Made by a program: the position numbers and the translations under genes
Assembly (NCBI RefSeq): GCF_036226925.1
Contig: NZ_CP109031.1
Location: forward strand, 2,604,001 to 2,668,000
Length of the DNA: 64,000 nt
Source: Streptomyces sp. NBC_00659
GTDB taxonomy: Bacteria > Actinomycetota > Actinomycetes > Streptomycetales > Streptomycetaceae
Direction: 5' to 3'
The notes under the pieces: model-generated
What the model was told of the DNA's origin: nothing
The model's input: only the letters and a program-made list of their open reading frames with translations
Database searches by the model: none
Shown here: positions 7,076 through 16,106 of the stretch, piece by piece
Numbering within the stretch: the first letter of the stretch is position 1
How the letters are laid out: every line of letters starts with the position of its first letter

Positions 7076-7118
7076 GTACGACTGTACACATGGAGCCCGC
7101 AGTTGTGTACGGGTGTAC
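7076..7118. promoter_or_regulatory. Two GTAC-N4-GTAC palindromes, candidate TetR operators
   Basis: GTAC occurs at 7076, 7084, 7107 and 7115. This makes two GTAC-N4-GTAC elements whose starts are exactly 31 bp apart, about three helical turns. They flank the possible start region of the SMR-TetR unit. The spacing suggests cooperative dimer binding on one face of DNA. Confidence 0.4.
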
Positions 7119-7254
7119 GCATCCAGTGCCCGCGGCCGTCCGCGCATGGATCCCGTATACGCCATGGGCACCATGCGCCCCAGCGGATATCGTTCGCGAT
7201 CACAAGGGGGCCGGAGTCGAACAGACTCCCGACAACACATGGAGCGCGAGGGGC

Positions 7255-8439
7255 ATGTCGGACAGTTCTGGGTGGGGGCCGTCAGGGCCGTCGGGACCTT
7301 ACTGGGGTACTCCGGGCGGCTGGGGCTGGATGCCACCGCCGCCGCCACCGCCCAAGCCGGGTGTGATCCCCCTGGCTCCGCTCGGCGTGGACCACATCCT
7401 CGGTGGCGCCTTTGTCACGATGCGCCGCTACGCGAAGCCGCTGTTCGGGCTCGCCCTCGCGGGCGTCGTGGTCCTGGCGGCCCTGACACTGGGCCTGCAA
7501 GTCCTCGTCTTCCACTCGACGAAGGATCAGATGGACCGCATGTCCGCGGCGCCCCGGTCCATCGACCCGACCGATCTGCGCACCGTCCTGATCGCGTTCG
7601 GCTTCGTGTGGGCCGTGGGCATGCTGGTCTCGCTGGTGGCGAGCTCCTTCATCCAGGCCTCGTCCGCGGCCACCCTGCACGACGCCGTTCTCGGGCGCCG
7701 GGTCCCCCTCGGCGCCGTATGGAAGCGCGCCTGGTCGCGCACCCCGTCCGTCCTCGGGGTGACCCTGCTGATGGGCGTGTTCATCGCGATTCCGATGGCG
7801 CTGTTCGCCTTGATGTTCTTCGGGCTGATGATGGCCGCCTCGAACGGCGAGCCGTTCGTCCCGGCCGGTCTCGCCTTCCTGCTCCTGCTGCTCTCGGGGC
7901 CACTGGTGCTCTGGCTGCTCGTCCGGTTCAGCTTCGCCCCGGCCGCCGCCGTGCTGGAGGGGGCGTCCCCCTTGACCGCGCTGCGTCGATCGGCACGGCT
8001 GGTACGCGGCGCGTGGTGGCGCACGTTCGGCATCACCCTGCTGGGCGGTCTGATCGCGTTCGTCGTCGCCATCGTGGTCAACGTGCCGTTCAGGTTCGCG
8101 ATGCCGACCCCGCAGCCGTACACCGCCTCGGCGCAGACGTCCGTGAGCATGAGCGAGGTCTACGTCCAGTCGCTGCCCGACCTGGGACCGGCCCTGGTGC
8201 TCTCGGCGATCGCCGGTGTCTTCGCCCAGGTGTTCTTCATGGTGTTCATGCCGCTGGTGAGCAGCCTGCTGTACATCGACCAGCGCATCCGCAGGGAGGG
8301 GCTGGCGGACGTACTGGTGCGCGCGGCCGGCACGGGGACGCCCGGTGGACCCGGTGGACCCGAAGCCCCCGGGGGACCTGGCGCGTCTGGCGGGCCGCAG
8401 GCACCCGGCGGACCGCAGCCGGCCGGGTCAGTCGAGTAG
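7255..8439 (+). CDS. Polytopic membrane protein with Pro/Gly-rich ends
   Basis: The product (394 aa) begins at ATG 7255 with a low-complexity head (SGWGPSGPSGPYWGTPGGW, then a run of eight prolines). It is followed by about six membrane segments and an amphipathic linker (SPLTALRRSARLVRGAWWRTF). This linker recalls the glycerophosphodiester-phosphodiesterase-type membrane domain (GPDPase_memb/DUF7847) found in many actinobacterial proteins that lack the enzyme. The tail is again Gly/Pro-rich (GGPGGPEAPGGPGASGG). Function unknown. A GGAG lies 10 bases before the ATG. Its 3' end overlaps the convergent VOC gene by 12 bp. Confidence 0.75.
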   Translation: MSDSSGWGPSGPSGPYWGTPGGWGWMPPPPPPPKPGVIPLAPLGVDHILGGAFVTMRRYAKPLFGLALAGVVVLAALTLGLQVLVFHSTKDQMDRMSAAPRSIDPTDLRTVLIAFGFVWAVGMLVSLVASSFIQASSAATLHDAVLGRRVPLGAVWKRAWSRTPSVLGVTLLMGVFIAIPMALFALMFFGLMMAASNGEPFVPAGLAFLLLLLSGPLVLWLLVRFSFAPAAAVLEGASPLTALRRSARLVRGAWWRTFGITLLGGLIAFVVAIVVNVPFRFAMPTPQPYTASAQTSVSMSEVYVQSLPDLGPALVLSAIAGVFAQVFFMVFMPLVSSLLYIDQRIRREGLADVLVRAAGTGTPGGPGGPEAPGGPGASGGPQAPGGPQPAGSVE

Positions 8440-8793
8440 CGACTTCTTCGGGCGCAGCACGCAGAACTCGTTGCCCTCGGGATCGGCGAGGACGGTCCAC
8501 GTCACGTCCTCGCCCTGCCCCACGTCGGCCCGGCTTGCCCCGAGAGCGAGGATCCGCTCGACCTCGGCGGCCCGGTCGTCCGGCGTGAGATCGATGTGGA
8601 GCCGGTTCTTGACGGTCTTGCGCTCGCCGACGGGTACGAAGCAGATTCCGGGGAGCGCGTTCGCGTCGGCGCCGATGACGATCTCGTCCTCGTCCTCGAA
8701 CAGCACCTGCCAGTCGAGGACCTGACACCAGAAGCGGGCGAGCGCCGGCAGGTCGTGGGCGTCGATGACCAGTTGGTAGAAAGAGACAGCCAT
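8428..8793 (-). CDS. VOC/glyoxalase-like domain protein
   Basis: The 121-aa sequence follows the glyoxalase-like (Glyoxalase_6) pattern: FYQLVIDAHDLPALARFWCQVLDW at the start, then NRLHIDLTPDDRAAEVERILALG, and WTVLADPEGNEFCVL at the end. In this group the metal ligands are partly conserved: the H of HIDLT and the E of GNEF remain. A dioxygenase, glyoxalase or antibiotic-binding role cannot be separated from sequence. ATG 8793 has GGGGGAGA eight bases upstream. Confidence 0.85.
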   Translation of the reverse strand: MAVSFYQLVIDAHDLPALARFWCQVLDWQVLFEDEDEIVIGADANALPGICFVPVGERKTVKNRLHIDLTPDDRAAEVERILALGASRADVGQGEDVTWTVLADPEGNEFCVLRPKKSLLD

Positions 8794-9142
8794 GAACGGC
8801 AGTCTCCCCCGGCGGCAGAGGCTCCGCCACCGCCACCGGGCCACACCTGCGGGCGCACACGGGCGGGCGCTCCGGGACAGCCCTGGCGGGGCCGCCGGCG
8901 GCCCCTCATCCGGAAGGGGCCTCTCCCCCGCCCAACTCCCGCGGCTCTGTGGGTGATTGCCCGAGAAAAGCCGCGGGATGTTCCCGGTATCGGTGTGGTA
9001 AACGACTGCTCAGTAGCCACTGGTTCCACTACTGTTTCACCAGCCGCACACCGGGTCTCCATGACCGCCCGCTCCGTGTGCCGCGTCCTCACCCTCTCGC
9101 TTCACCCCTCACGCGCTCGCCCTCCCCCGCTTAGGAACGCGT
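8794..9142. other. Divergent intergenic region (VOC gene / AbfB gene)
   Basis: No gene is supported. It should hold both divergent promoters. An imperfect dyad with AGTAG...CTACT ends spans about 9012-9033. Confidence 0.4.
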
Positions 9143-10096
9143 ATGCCAGAAGTGACGCCCGGATCCGGTCCCGACGGGTCCACCCCCTCCAGGGAGATCG
9201 CGCCCTGGCACCCCACCCCGCGCGGCGCGCCCTACCCGGTGTCGACCGACCTCGTACCCGTGTCCCCCACACCCTGGGAGGCCCTCGGGGCGGACGACGA
9301 GGGCAGGCTGCCGGGGACCCGCCGGCTCTGGCTGGCCTGTGGGCTCGCGGCGGTGGTCACGGTCACCGTCATCACCGCGATCTCCGTACAGGCGAACTCT
9401 TCTGACGACTCGTCACGTCAGGCGGGCAACAGGACCGTGGCCGACACGGCGAACCCCTTCCTCTTCGGCGCGCCCGCGGGAGCGACCACCGCCCCGGCGG
9501 GCAAGGACGCGCTGTCCTCGCCGGAGACCTCACGCTCCGCCTCGGCGGATTCCGCGTCCCGGGACGCCGTGTCGCCGGATCCGTCGGACCAGGGCTCCGA
9601 CAGCGGGACCACCCCCGGGAAGTCGACGCCCGCCGCCTCCGGCAGCGCTTCCGCACCCCAGCAGTCCTCGCGGCTGAAGTCCGTCCAGGCGGTCAACTAC
9701 CCCGACCGCTACTGGCATCTGAGCGACGGTCAGGTCCGGCTCGACCCGGTCGGCTCCGGCAGCCCGGCCACGACCCGGCGGGCCGCCAGCTTCAAGGTGG
9801 TTCCAGGACTGGCGAAGTCCTCCTGCTACTCCTTCGCCACCACCGACGGCTCCTACCTGCGCCACCGCGACTTCATCCTGCGCGCCGACCGCGACGACGG
9901 CTCCGCGATCTTCCGGGAGGACGCCACCTTCTGCCCCCGCGCGTCCTCCCGCTCGGGCGCCGTGATGCTGGAGGCGGTCAACTACCCGGGCCGTTTCCTG
10001 CGCCACCGCAACTTCCAGCTCGTCCTCGCGCGTTACGAGCGCGACAGGCTCTACGGGGAGGACTCCGCGTTCCGCCTGGTGCGGGGCCTGGCCTGA
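9143..10096 (+). CDS. Membrane-anchored AbfB (CBM42-like) domain protein
   Basis: The 317-aa product has a proline-rich cytoplasmic N-terminus and one transmembrane helix (LWLACGLAAVVTVTVITAI, about 62-82). A long Ser/Ala/Thr-rich linker follows, and then a beta-trefoil AbfB domain. The domain's repeats are visible: SVQAVNYPDRYWHLSDGQ, SYLRHRDFILRADRDD with a following ATFCPR, and AVNYPGRFLRHRNFQL. AbfB domains normally bind arabinofuranosyl side chains of xylan next to a glycosidase; here there is no catalytic domain. The inference is a surface-exposed carbohydrate-binding protein. AGGA precedes ATG 9143 at good spacing. Confidence 0.85.
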   Translation: MPEVTPGSGPDGSTPSREIAPWHPTPRGAPYPVSTDLVPVSPTPWEALGADDEGRLPGTRRLWLACGLAAVVTVTVITAISVQANSSDDSSRQAGNRTVADTANPFLFGAPAGATTAPAGKDALSSPETSRSASADSASRDAVSPDPSDQGSDSGTTPGKSTPAASGSASAPQQSSRLKSVQAVNYPDRYWHLSDGQVRLDPVGSGSPATTRRAASFKVVPGLAKSSCYSFATTDGSYLRHRDFILRADRDDGSAIFREDATFCPRASSRSGAVMLEAVNYPGRFLRHRNFQLVLARYERDRLYGEDSAFRLVRGLA

Positions 10097-10123
10097 GCCC
10101 AGAGCTCCCGCCGGGAAAACGCG

Positions 10124-10153
10124 ACGGGGCGGCACCCGAAGGTGCCGCCCCGT
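10124..10153. terminator. Bidirectional terminator between the AbfB gene and the suf operon
   Basis: A perfect 13-bp stem (10124-10136 with 10141-10153) closes a CGAA tetraloop. It lies between two convergent transcription units. Confidence 0.85.
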
Positions 10154-10190
10154 GCGAGGTACTCGAGGGCCGAAGCCCTGGACCGAGGAC

Positions 10191-10607
10191 TCAGACGTTG
10201 AACCCGAGCGCGCGAAGCTGCTCGCGGCCGTCGTCCGTGATCTTGTCCGGGCCCCACGGCGGCATCCAGACCCAGTTGATGCGCAGCTCGTTGACGAGAC
10301 CGTCCGTGGCGGACTTGGCCTGGTCCTCGATGACGTCGGTGAGCGGGCAGGCCGCGGACGTCAGGGTCATGTCGATCGTCGCGATGTTCGCGTCGTCGAT
10401 GTGAATGCCGTAGATGAGGCCGAGGTTGACGACGTCGATACCCAGCTCAGGGTCGACGACGTCGTAGAGCGCCTCGCGGACCTCTTCCTCCGAGGCGGGC
10501 TTCGTCGTCAGGGTGTCGCCCGACGCCACGGCGGTCTCGCCGGACGCGGCCACCGACTCGTCCGACGTCACGACGGTCTCGTCCGATGTCACAGTGTTCT
10601 CGCTCAT
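10191..10607 (-). CDS. SufT-like metal-sulfur cluster assembly factor (DUF59/MIP18)
   Basis: The C-terminal 90 residues are a MIP18/DUF59 domain: EVREALYDVVDPELGIDVVN, then LIYGIHIDDANIATIDMTLT, and the conserved SAACPLTDVIEDQ with the reactive Cys. It acts in maturation or transfer of Fe-S clusters. The first 45 residues are an acidic Thr/Ser-rich extension. The ATG at 10607 overlaps the sufU stop (ATGA), and AGGAAG lies seven bases upstream, so it is the last gene of the suf operon. Often called SufT or PaaD-like; the operon position favours a general Fe-S role, not phenylacetate degradation. Confidence 0.9.
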   Translation of the reverse strand: MSENTVTSDETVVTSDESVAASGETAVASGDTLTTKPASEEEVREALYDVVDPELGIDVVNLGLIYGIHIDDANIATIDMTLTSAACPLTDVIEDQAKSATDGLVNELRINWVWMPPWGPDKITDDGREQLRALGFNV

Positions 10608-11068
10608 GCCGTCTTCCTCTCGGCGCTCTCGCCCAGAGCCTGGGCCGTCGCGTCCTTCCACGCCATCCAGCTGAGGAGGGCGCACTTGACCCGGGCCGGG
10701 TACTTGGAGACACCGGCGAACGCGACCGCGTCCTCCAGCACCTCCTCCATCGCGTCGTCGGGCTCGATACGGCCCTTGGACTGCATCAGTTCCAGGAAGG
10801 TCTCCTGGATCTTCTGCGCGTCGGACACGTCCTTGCCGACCAGGAGGTCGTTCAGAACGGAGGCCGAGGCCTGGCTGATCGAGCAGCCCTGGCCCTCGTA
10901 CGAGATGTCCTCGATCCGCTCGCCGTCGTACTTCACCCGCAGGGTGATCTCGTCACCGCACGTGGGATTGACGTGGTGCACCTCGGCGTCGCCGTCCCGG
11001 AGACCGCGCCCGTGCGGGTGCTTGTAGTGGTCCAGGATGACTTCCTGGTACATCGAATCCAGCTTCAC
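10604..11068 (-). CDS. sufU: SufU, zinc-dependent sulfurtransferase scaffold
   Basis: SufU accepts sulfur from the SufS persulfide and passes it to the SufBCD scaffold. The zinc and sulfur-acceptor residues are visible: C37 and D39 in NPTCGDE, C62 in GQGCSIS, and C129 in RVKCALLSW. The 154-aa length is normal. It carries the insertion near residues 80-115 that separates SufU from IscU. It lies 16 bases downstream of sufS and overlaps the sufT-like gene. Confidence 0.95.
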   Translation of the reverse strand: MKLDSMYQEVILDHYKHPHGRGLRDGDAEVHHVNPTCGDEITLRVKYDGERIEDISYEGQGCSISQASASVLNDLLVGKDVSDAQKIQETFLELMQSKGRIEPDDAMEEVLEDAVAFAGVSKYPARVKCALLSWMAWKDATAQALGESAERKTA

Positions 11069-11084
11069 GTTCCCAGCCAGCCCC

Positions 11085-12341
11085 TCAGCCGAAGAAGTTC
11101 CGTACGTGCTCCAGGCCGTCGACCAGAGCGTCGATCTCGGACGGCGTGGAGTACAGATAGAACGACGCCCGCGTGGTCGCAGGAATTCCGTACCTCAGGC
11201 AGACCGGACGGGCGCAATGGTGACCGACCCGGACCGCGATGCCCTGCTCGTCGAGAACCTGGCCCACGTCGTGCGGGTGGATGTCGCCCAGCGTGAACGA
11301 GATCGCCGCGCCGCGGTCCTCGGCCGTGGTGGGGCCGATGATCCTCAGGTCGGGGACCTCCGCGAGCCGCTTCACCGCGTACTCGGTGAGCGCGTGCTCG
11401 TGGGCGAGGATCTTGTCCATGCCGATCGCGGAGAGGTAGTCGATCGCCGCGCCCAGACCGACCGCCTGCGCGATCGGCGGGGTGCCCGCCTCGAACTTGT
11501 GCGGCGCCGGCGCGTACGTCGACGAGTGCATCGACACGGTCTCGATCATCTCGCCGCCGCCGAGGAACGGCGGGAGGTCCTCCAGGAGTTCCTGGCGGCC
11601 CCAGAGGACGCCGATGCCCGTCGGACCGCACATCTTGTGACCGGTGAAGGCCACGAAGTCGGCCTGGAGGGCCTGGACGTCGAGCGGCATGTGCGGCGCG
11701 GCCTGCGACGCGTCGATCAGGACCAGGGCGCCGACCTCCTGGGCGCGGCGCACTATCGCCTCGACCGGGTTCACGGTGCCCAGGATGTTCGACACCAGCA
11801 CGAAGGAGACGATCTTCGTCTTCTCCGTGATGATCTCGTCGATGTTCGACAGGTCGAGACGGCCGTCGTCGGTGAGGCCGAACCACTTCAGCTTCGCACC
11901 GGTGCGCTGCGAGAGCAGCTGCCACGGAACGATGTTGGAGTGGTGCTCCATCTCGGTGATGACGATCTCGGTCTCGTGGTCCACGCGGTAGGGCTCGTCG
12001 GCCCAGCCCAGCATGTTGGCCACGAGGTTGAGCGACTCGGAGGCGTTCTTGGTGAAGATCACCTCGTCGCGGCTCGGCGCGTTGATGAACGCGGCGACCT
12101 TGTCGCGCGCACCCTCGTACAGCGCCGTGGCCTCCTCGGCGAGCACATGCACACCGCGGTGGACGTTGGCGTTGTAGCGCTCGTAGTACTCGTTCAGGGC
12201 GTCCAGCACCTGGCGCGGCTTCTGCGAGGTCGCCGCGTTGTCCAGGTACACGATCTTCTTACCGTCGTGGACCTGACGGTCCAGGATGGGGAAGTCCTTG
12301 CGGATCGCCTCGGTGTCGAGGAGGCCCGGCAGCTGTGTCAC
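11085..12341 (-). CDS. sufS: SufS cysteine desulfurase
   Basis: This PLP enzyme (class V aminotransferase fold) removes sulfur from cysteine for cluster assembly. PLP lysine K236 sits in FTGHKMCGPTG, and the catalytic persulfide cysteine C376 in RVGHHCARPV. Early motifs VYLDNAATSQKP and TEMEHHSN are also intact. At 418 aa it is full length. The GTG start (12341) overlaps the sufC stop by four bases, so translation is coupled. Confidence 0.97.
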   Translation of the reverse strand: MTQLPGLLDTEAIRKDFPILDRQVHDGKKIVYLDNAATSQKPRQVLDALNEYYERYNANVHRGVHVLAEEATALYEGARDKVAAFINAPSRDEVIFTKNASESLNLVANMLGWADEPYRVDHETEIVITEMEHHSNIVPWQLLSQRTGAKLKWFGLTDDGRLDLSNIDEIITEKTKIVSFVLVSNILGTVNPVEAIVRRAQEVGALVLIDASQAAPHMPLDVQALQADFVAFTGHKMCGPTGIGVLWGRQELLEDLPPFLGGGEMIETVSMHSSTYAPAPHKFEAGTPPIAQAVGLGAAIDYLSAIGMDKILAHEHALTEYAVKRLAEVPDLRIIGPTTAEDRGAAISFTLGDIHPHDVGQVLDEQGIAVRVGHHCARPVCLRYGIPATTRASFYLYSTPSEIDALVDGLEHVRNFFG

Positions 12342-13111
12342 GCGGATACGCCGCCCTTCGCGTCGAGTGCGTACGACTCGTAGCCCTCGTTCTCCAGCTT
12401 GTCGGCGAGCTCGGCGCCACCGGACTCGACGATGCGGCCGCCGGAGAACACGTGCACGAAGTCGGGCTTGATGTAGCGCAGGATGCGCGTGTAGTGGGTG
12501 ATGAGCAGGGTGCCCACCTCACCGGTCTCGCGGACGCGGTTGACGCCCTCGGAGACGACGCGCAGGGCGTCGACGTCCAGGCCGGAGTCGGTCTCGTCGA
12601 GGATCGCGATCTTCGGCTTGAGCAGCTCCAGCTGAAGGATCTCGTGGCGCTTCTTTTCACCGCCGGAGAAGCCCTCGTTGACGTTGCGCTCGGCGAAGGC
12701 CGGGTCCATGGAGAGGCGCGCCATGGTCTCCTTGACCTCCTTCACCCACGTACGCAGCTTGGGGGCCTCGCCGCGGACGGCGGTGGCGGAGGTGCGCAGG
12801 AAGTTGGAGACCGAGACGCCGGGGATCTCGACCGGGTACTGCATCGCGAGGAACAGGCCCGCGCGGGCGCGCTCGTCGACGGACATCTCCAGGACGTTCT
12901 CGCCGTCGAGGGTGACGGTGCCACCGGTGATCGTGTACTTCGGGTGGCCCGCGAGCGAGTAGGCGAGGGTCGACTTGCCGGAGCCGTTGGGGCCCATGAT
13001 GGCGTGCGTCTCGCCCTGCTTCACGGTCAGGTCGACGCCCTTGAGAATCTCCTTCGTGGCGTTGTCGGCCTCGACGGTGACGTGCAGGTCGTGGATTTCA
13101 AGCGTTGCCAT
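12338..13111 (-). CDS. sufC: SufC, Fe-S assembly ABC ATPase
   Basis: SufC is the soluble ATPase of the SufBCD scaffold complex. Walker A (MGPNGSGKST, about 39-48), the signature FSGGEKKRHEILQ and Walker B (IAILDETDSGLD) are all intact. The 257-aa length is typical and there are no membrane segments. It follows the Rieske gene by seven bases and overlaps sufS. Confidence 0.97.
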   Translation of the reverse strand: MATLEIHDLHVTVEADNATKEILKGVDLTVKQGETHAIMGPNGSGKSTLAYSLAGHPKYTITGGTVTLDGENVLEMSVDERARAGLFLAMQYPVEIPGVSVSNFLRTSATAVRGEAPKLRTWVKEVKETMARLSMDPAFAERNVNEGFSGGEKKRHEILQLELLKPKIAILDETDSGLDVDALRVVSEGVNRVRETGEVGTLLITHYTRILRYIKPDFVHVFSGGRIVESGGAELADKLENEGYESYALDAKGGVSA

Positions 13112-13118
13112 GGGTTCC

Positions 13119-13442
13119 TCAGGACTCCTGGTTGAGGGAGACGAGCACGTCGTCCCCTTCGATCTGAACGGGGTATACGGGGACGGGGCGCGTCGCGGGA
13201 AGACCGGACGGCTTGCCGGTGCGGAGGTCGAACGCGGAGCCGTGCAGCCAGCATTCGATCTGACAGTCCTCCACCTCGCCCTCGGAGAGCGAGACGTTCG
13301 CGTGCGAGCAGATGTCGTTGATCGCGAACACCTCCCCCTCGGTCTTCACGACCGAGACCGGCGTGCCGTCGAGTTCCACCCGCTTCGGGGTGTTCTCCTC
13401 CAGCTCGCTCAGCCCACAGACGCGCACGAAGGTGCCGGGCAT
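13119..13442 (-). CDS. Rieske-type [2Fe-2S] ferredoxin of the suf operon
   Basis: The 107-aa protein has a Rieske cluster site with C45-x-H47 (ICSHANV) and C64-x2-H67 (ECWLHGSA). It resembles NirD/biphenyl dioxygenase ferredoxins and has no signal or membrane helix, so it is cytosolic. Its ATG shares one base with the sufD stop (TGATG). Its place between sufD and sufC is conserved in actinobacteria. An electron-supply role in cluster assembly is inferred, not proven. Confidence 0.93.
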   Translation of the reverse strand: MPGTFVRVCGLSELEENTPKRVELDGTPVSVVKTEGEVFAINDICSHANVSLSEGEVEDCQIECWLHGSAFDLRTGKPSGLPATRPVPVYPVQIEGDDVLVSLNQES

Positions 13443-14623
13443 CAGAGCGACGCCTCCAGCTCCTCGTCGATCTTCACGAGAAGGCGCTCTTCGATGTCGT
13501 CGACACCGATCTGCTGGACCAGTCCGGCGAAGAAGCCGCGGACCACCAGACGGCGGGCCTCGTCGGCGGGGATGCCACGGGCCATCAGGTAGAAGAGCTG
13601 CTCGTCGTCGAAGCGGCCGGTCGCGGAGGCGTGGCCGGCGCCGACGATCTCGCCGGTCTCGATCTCCAGGTTCGGCACGGAGTCGACGCGGGCGCCGTCG
13701 GTCAGAACCAGGTTGCGGTTCATCTCGTAGGTGTCCGTGCCCTCGGCCTTGGCCTCGATGAGGACGTCGCCGATCCAGACCGCGTGCGCGCCCTCGCCCT
13801 GCAGCGCGCCCTTGTACATGACGTTGGACTTGCAGTGCGGGGTGTTGTGGTCGACCAGGAGACGGTGCTCCTGGTGCTGGCCGGCATCCGTGAAGTACAG
13901 GCCGAACAGCTCGGCCTCGCCGCCGGTGCCCGCGTAGGCGATGCGCGGGTGGAGGCGTACGAGGTCGCCGCCGAAGGTGACCACGAACGACTTGAAGGTG
14001 GCGTCGCGGCCGATCAGCGCGTTGTGCTGGCCGACGTGGACGGCCGAGTCGTCCCAGTCCTGGACGGAGACGACGGTCAGCTTGGCGCCGTCGCCGAGGA
14101 CGTAGTCGACGTTGGCGGCGAGCACCGCGTCACCGGTGTGGTCGATGACGACGACGGCCTCGGCGAAGGCTCCCAGCTCGATGACCTGGTGGCCGTAGGC
14201 GACCCCGCCCTCGCCGTGCACGGCGATCCGGATGGGCTCGGTCAGCACCGTCTCCTTGGGGACGGTGACGACACCGGCCTTCTCGAAGGCCGAGTACGCC
14301 TGGGCGGCGACACGGTCCACGGGGGTGCCGGCCCTGCCGATCCGCGCGTCGTCGCGGGCGACCGTCTCGACGGTGACGCCCTCGGGGGCCTCGACGTCGA
14401 TCCGTACGCCTTCGCCGGTCGCGACGGCGGTGCCGTCGTGCAGCCCGCGCAGGCGCTCCAGCGGCGTGAACCGCCACTCCTCCTCGCGGCCGTGGGGGAC
14501 GGGGAAGTCCGCCACGTCGAAGGAGGGGGGCGCGCTCATGCGCGTGGCGACGGTCGACTCGGCGGCCACCGCGATCTGGCCGGCGGTCGTGCTGCCCACC
14601 GGAATGTTCTGAGCCTCAGCCAT
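13442..14623 (-). CDS. sufD: SufD, Fe-S assembly scaffold subunit
   Basis: SufD pairs with SufB and two SufC to form the cluster scaffold. The C-terminal beta-helix and hallmark helices match: DHNTPHCKSNVMYKGALQGE, then DGARVDSVPNLEIETGEIVG, then GHASATGRFDDEQLFYLMAR. The sequence is 393 aa, full length. A 58-base gap separates it from sufB. SufB and SufD here share the same C-terminal architecture, as expected for paralogues. Confidence 0.96.
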   Translation of the reverse strand: MAEAQNIPVGSTTAGQIAVAAESTVATRMSAPPSFDVADFPVPHGREEEWRFTPLERLRGLHDGTAVATGEGVRIDVEAPEGVTVETVARDDARIGRAGTPVDRVAAQAYSAFEKAGVVTVPKETVLTEPIRIAVHGEGGVAYGHQVIELGAFAEAVVVIDHTGDAVLAANVDYVLGDGAKLTVVSVQDWDDSAVHVGQHNALIGRDATFKSFVVTFGGDLVRLHPRIAYAGTGGEAELFGLYFTDAGQHQEHRLLVDHNTPHCKSNVMYKGALQGEGAHAVWIGDVLIEAKAEGTDTYEMNRNLVLTDGARVDSVPNLEIETGEIVGAGHASATGRFDDEQLFYLMARGIPADEARRLVVRGFFAGLVQQIGVDDIEERLLVKIDEELEASL

Positions 14624-14681
14624 GGCTGTCGGTCTGCTCGCTTTCTTACGTGAGTGGCTTGATGGATACGGCGGTCGGCGC

Positions 14682-16106
14682 TTAGCCGACCGAGCCTTCC
14701 ATCTGGAGCTCGATCAGCCGGTTGAGCTCGAGGGCGTACTCCATGGGCAGTTCCTTGGCGATCGGCTCGACGAAGCCGCGCACGATCATCGCCATCGCCT
14801 CGAACTCCGTCAGACCGCGGCTCATCAGGTAGAAGAGCTGGTCCTCGGAGACCTTGGAGACGGTCGCCTCGTGGCCCATGGACACGTCGTCCTCGCGGAC
14901 GTCCACGTACGGGTACGTGTCCGAGCGGGAGATCGTGTCGACGAGCAGCGCGTCGCACAGGACGTTCGACTTGGAGCCGTGGGCGCCCTCGCCGATCTCG
15001 ACGAGACCACGGTAGGACGTACGGCCGCCACCGCGCGCCACCGACTTCGACACGATGTTCGAAGAGGTGTTCGGCGCCATGTGGACCATCTTGGAGCCGG
15101 CGTCCTGGTGCTGGCCCTCGCCCGCGAAGGCGATGGACAGGGTCTCGCCCTTGGCGTGCTCGCCCATCAGGTAGACGGCCGGGTACTTCATGGTGACCTT
15201 GGAGCCGATGTTGCCGTCGATCCACTCCATGGTCGCGCCCTCGTACGCCACGGCGCGCTTGGTGACCAGGTTGTAGACGTTGTTCGACCAGTTCTGGATC
15301 GTCGTGTAGCGGCAGCGGCCGCCCTTCTTCACGATGATCTCGACCACCGCGGAGTGCAGGGAGTCCGAGGAGTAGATCGGCGCCGTACAACCCTCGACGT
15401 AGTGGACGTAGGCGTCCTCGTCGACGATGATCAGCGTCCGCTCGAACTGGCCCATGTTCTCCGTGTTGATACGGAAGTAGGCCTGGAGCGGAATCTCGAC
15501 GTGCACACCCTTCGGCACGTAGATGAACGAGCCTCCGGACCACACCGCGGTGTTCAGCGACGCGAACTTGTTGTCACCGACCGGGATGACCGTGCCGAAG
15601 TACTCCTTGAAGAGCTCCGGGTGCTCCTTGAGCGCCGTGTCGGTGTCCATGAAGATGACACCCTGCGCCTCGAGCTCTTCGTTGATCTGGTGGTAGACGA
15701 CCTCGGACTCGTACTGGGCCGCGACACCGGCGACGAGGCGCTGCTTCTCCGCCTCGGGGATGCCGAGCTTGTCGTACGTGTTCTTGATGTCCTCGGGCAG
15801 GTCCTCCCAGGACTCCGCCTGCTTCTCCGTGGAGCGCACGAAGTACTTGATGTTGTCGAAGTCGATGCCCGACAGGTCGGAACCCCAGTTGGGCATGGGC
15901 TTCTTACCGAAGAGGCGCAGACCCTTGAGACGGAGCTTGGTCATCCACTCCGGCTCGCTCTTCTTCGCGGAGATGTCGCGGACGACGTCCTCGTTGATGC
16001 CACGCTTGGCGGAGGCACCGGCCACGTCGGAGTCGGCCCAGCCGTATTCGTACGTGCCCAGACCCTCGAGCTCGGGGTGGGCAGTCTCCTCGATGGGGAG
16101 CGTCAT
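14682..16106 (-). CDS. sufB: SufB, Fe-S assembly scaffold subunit
   Basis: SufB is the main cluster-building subunit. The 474-aa protein has the conserved run [17 protein letters not shown], the [20 protein letters not shown] segment with the key Cys, and the C-terminal [20 protein letters not shown] and [18 protein letters not shown]. The ATG overlaps the sufR stop (ATGA), tying expression to the repressor gene. Confidence 0.97.
   Translation of the reverse strand: MTLPIEETAHPELEGLGTYEYGWADSDVAGASAKRGINEDVVRDISAKKSEPEWMTKLRLKGLRLFGKKPMPNWGSDLSGIDFDNIKYFVRSTEKQAESWEDLPEDIKNTYDKLGIPEAEKQRLVAGVAAQYESEVVYHQINEELEAQGVIFMDTDTALKEHPELFKEYFGTVIPVGDNKFASLNTAVWSGGSFIYVPKGVHVEIPLQAYFRINTENMGQFERTLIIVDEDAYVHYVEGCTAPIYSSDSLHSAVVEIIVKKGGRCRYTTIQNWSNNVYNLVTKRAVAYEGATMEWIDGNIGSKVTMKYPAVYLMGEHAKGETLSIAFAGEGQHQDAGSKMVHMAPNTSSNIVSKSVARGGGRTSYRGLVEIGEGAHGSKSNVLCDALLVDTISRSDTYPYVDVREDDVSMGHEATVSKVSEDQLFYLMSRGLTEFEAMAMIVRGFVEPIAKELPMEYALELNRLIELQMEGSVG

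Noticed and set aside
11037..15600. Very long open frames opposite sufS-sufB
   Set aside because: They are antisense shadows; the products are Arg/Val/Asp-rich with no domain, and the sense genes are certain.
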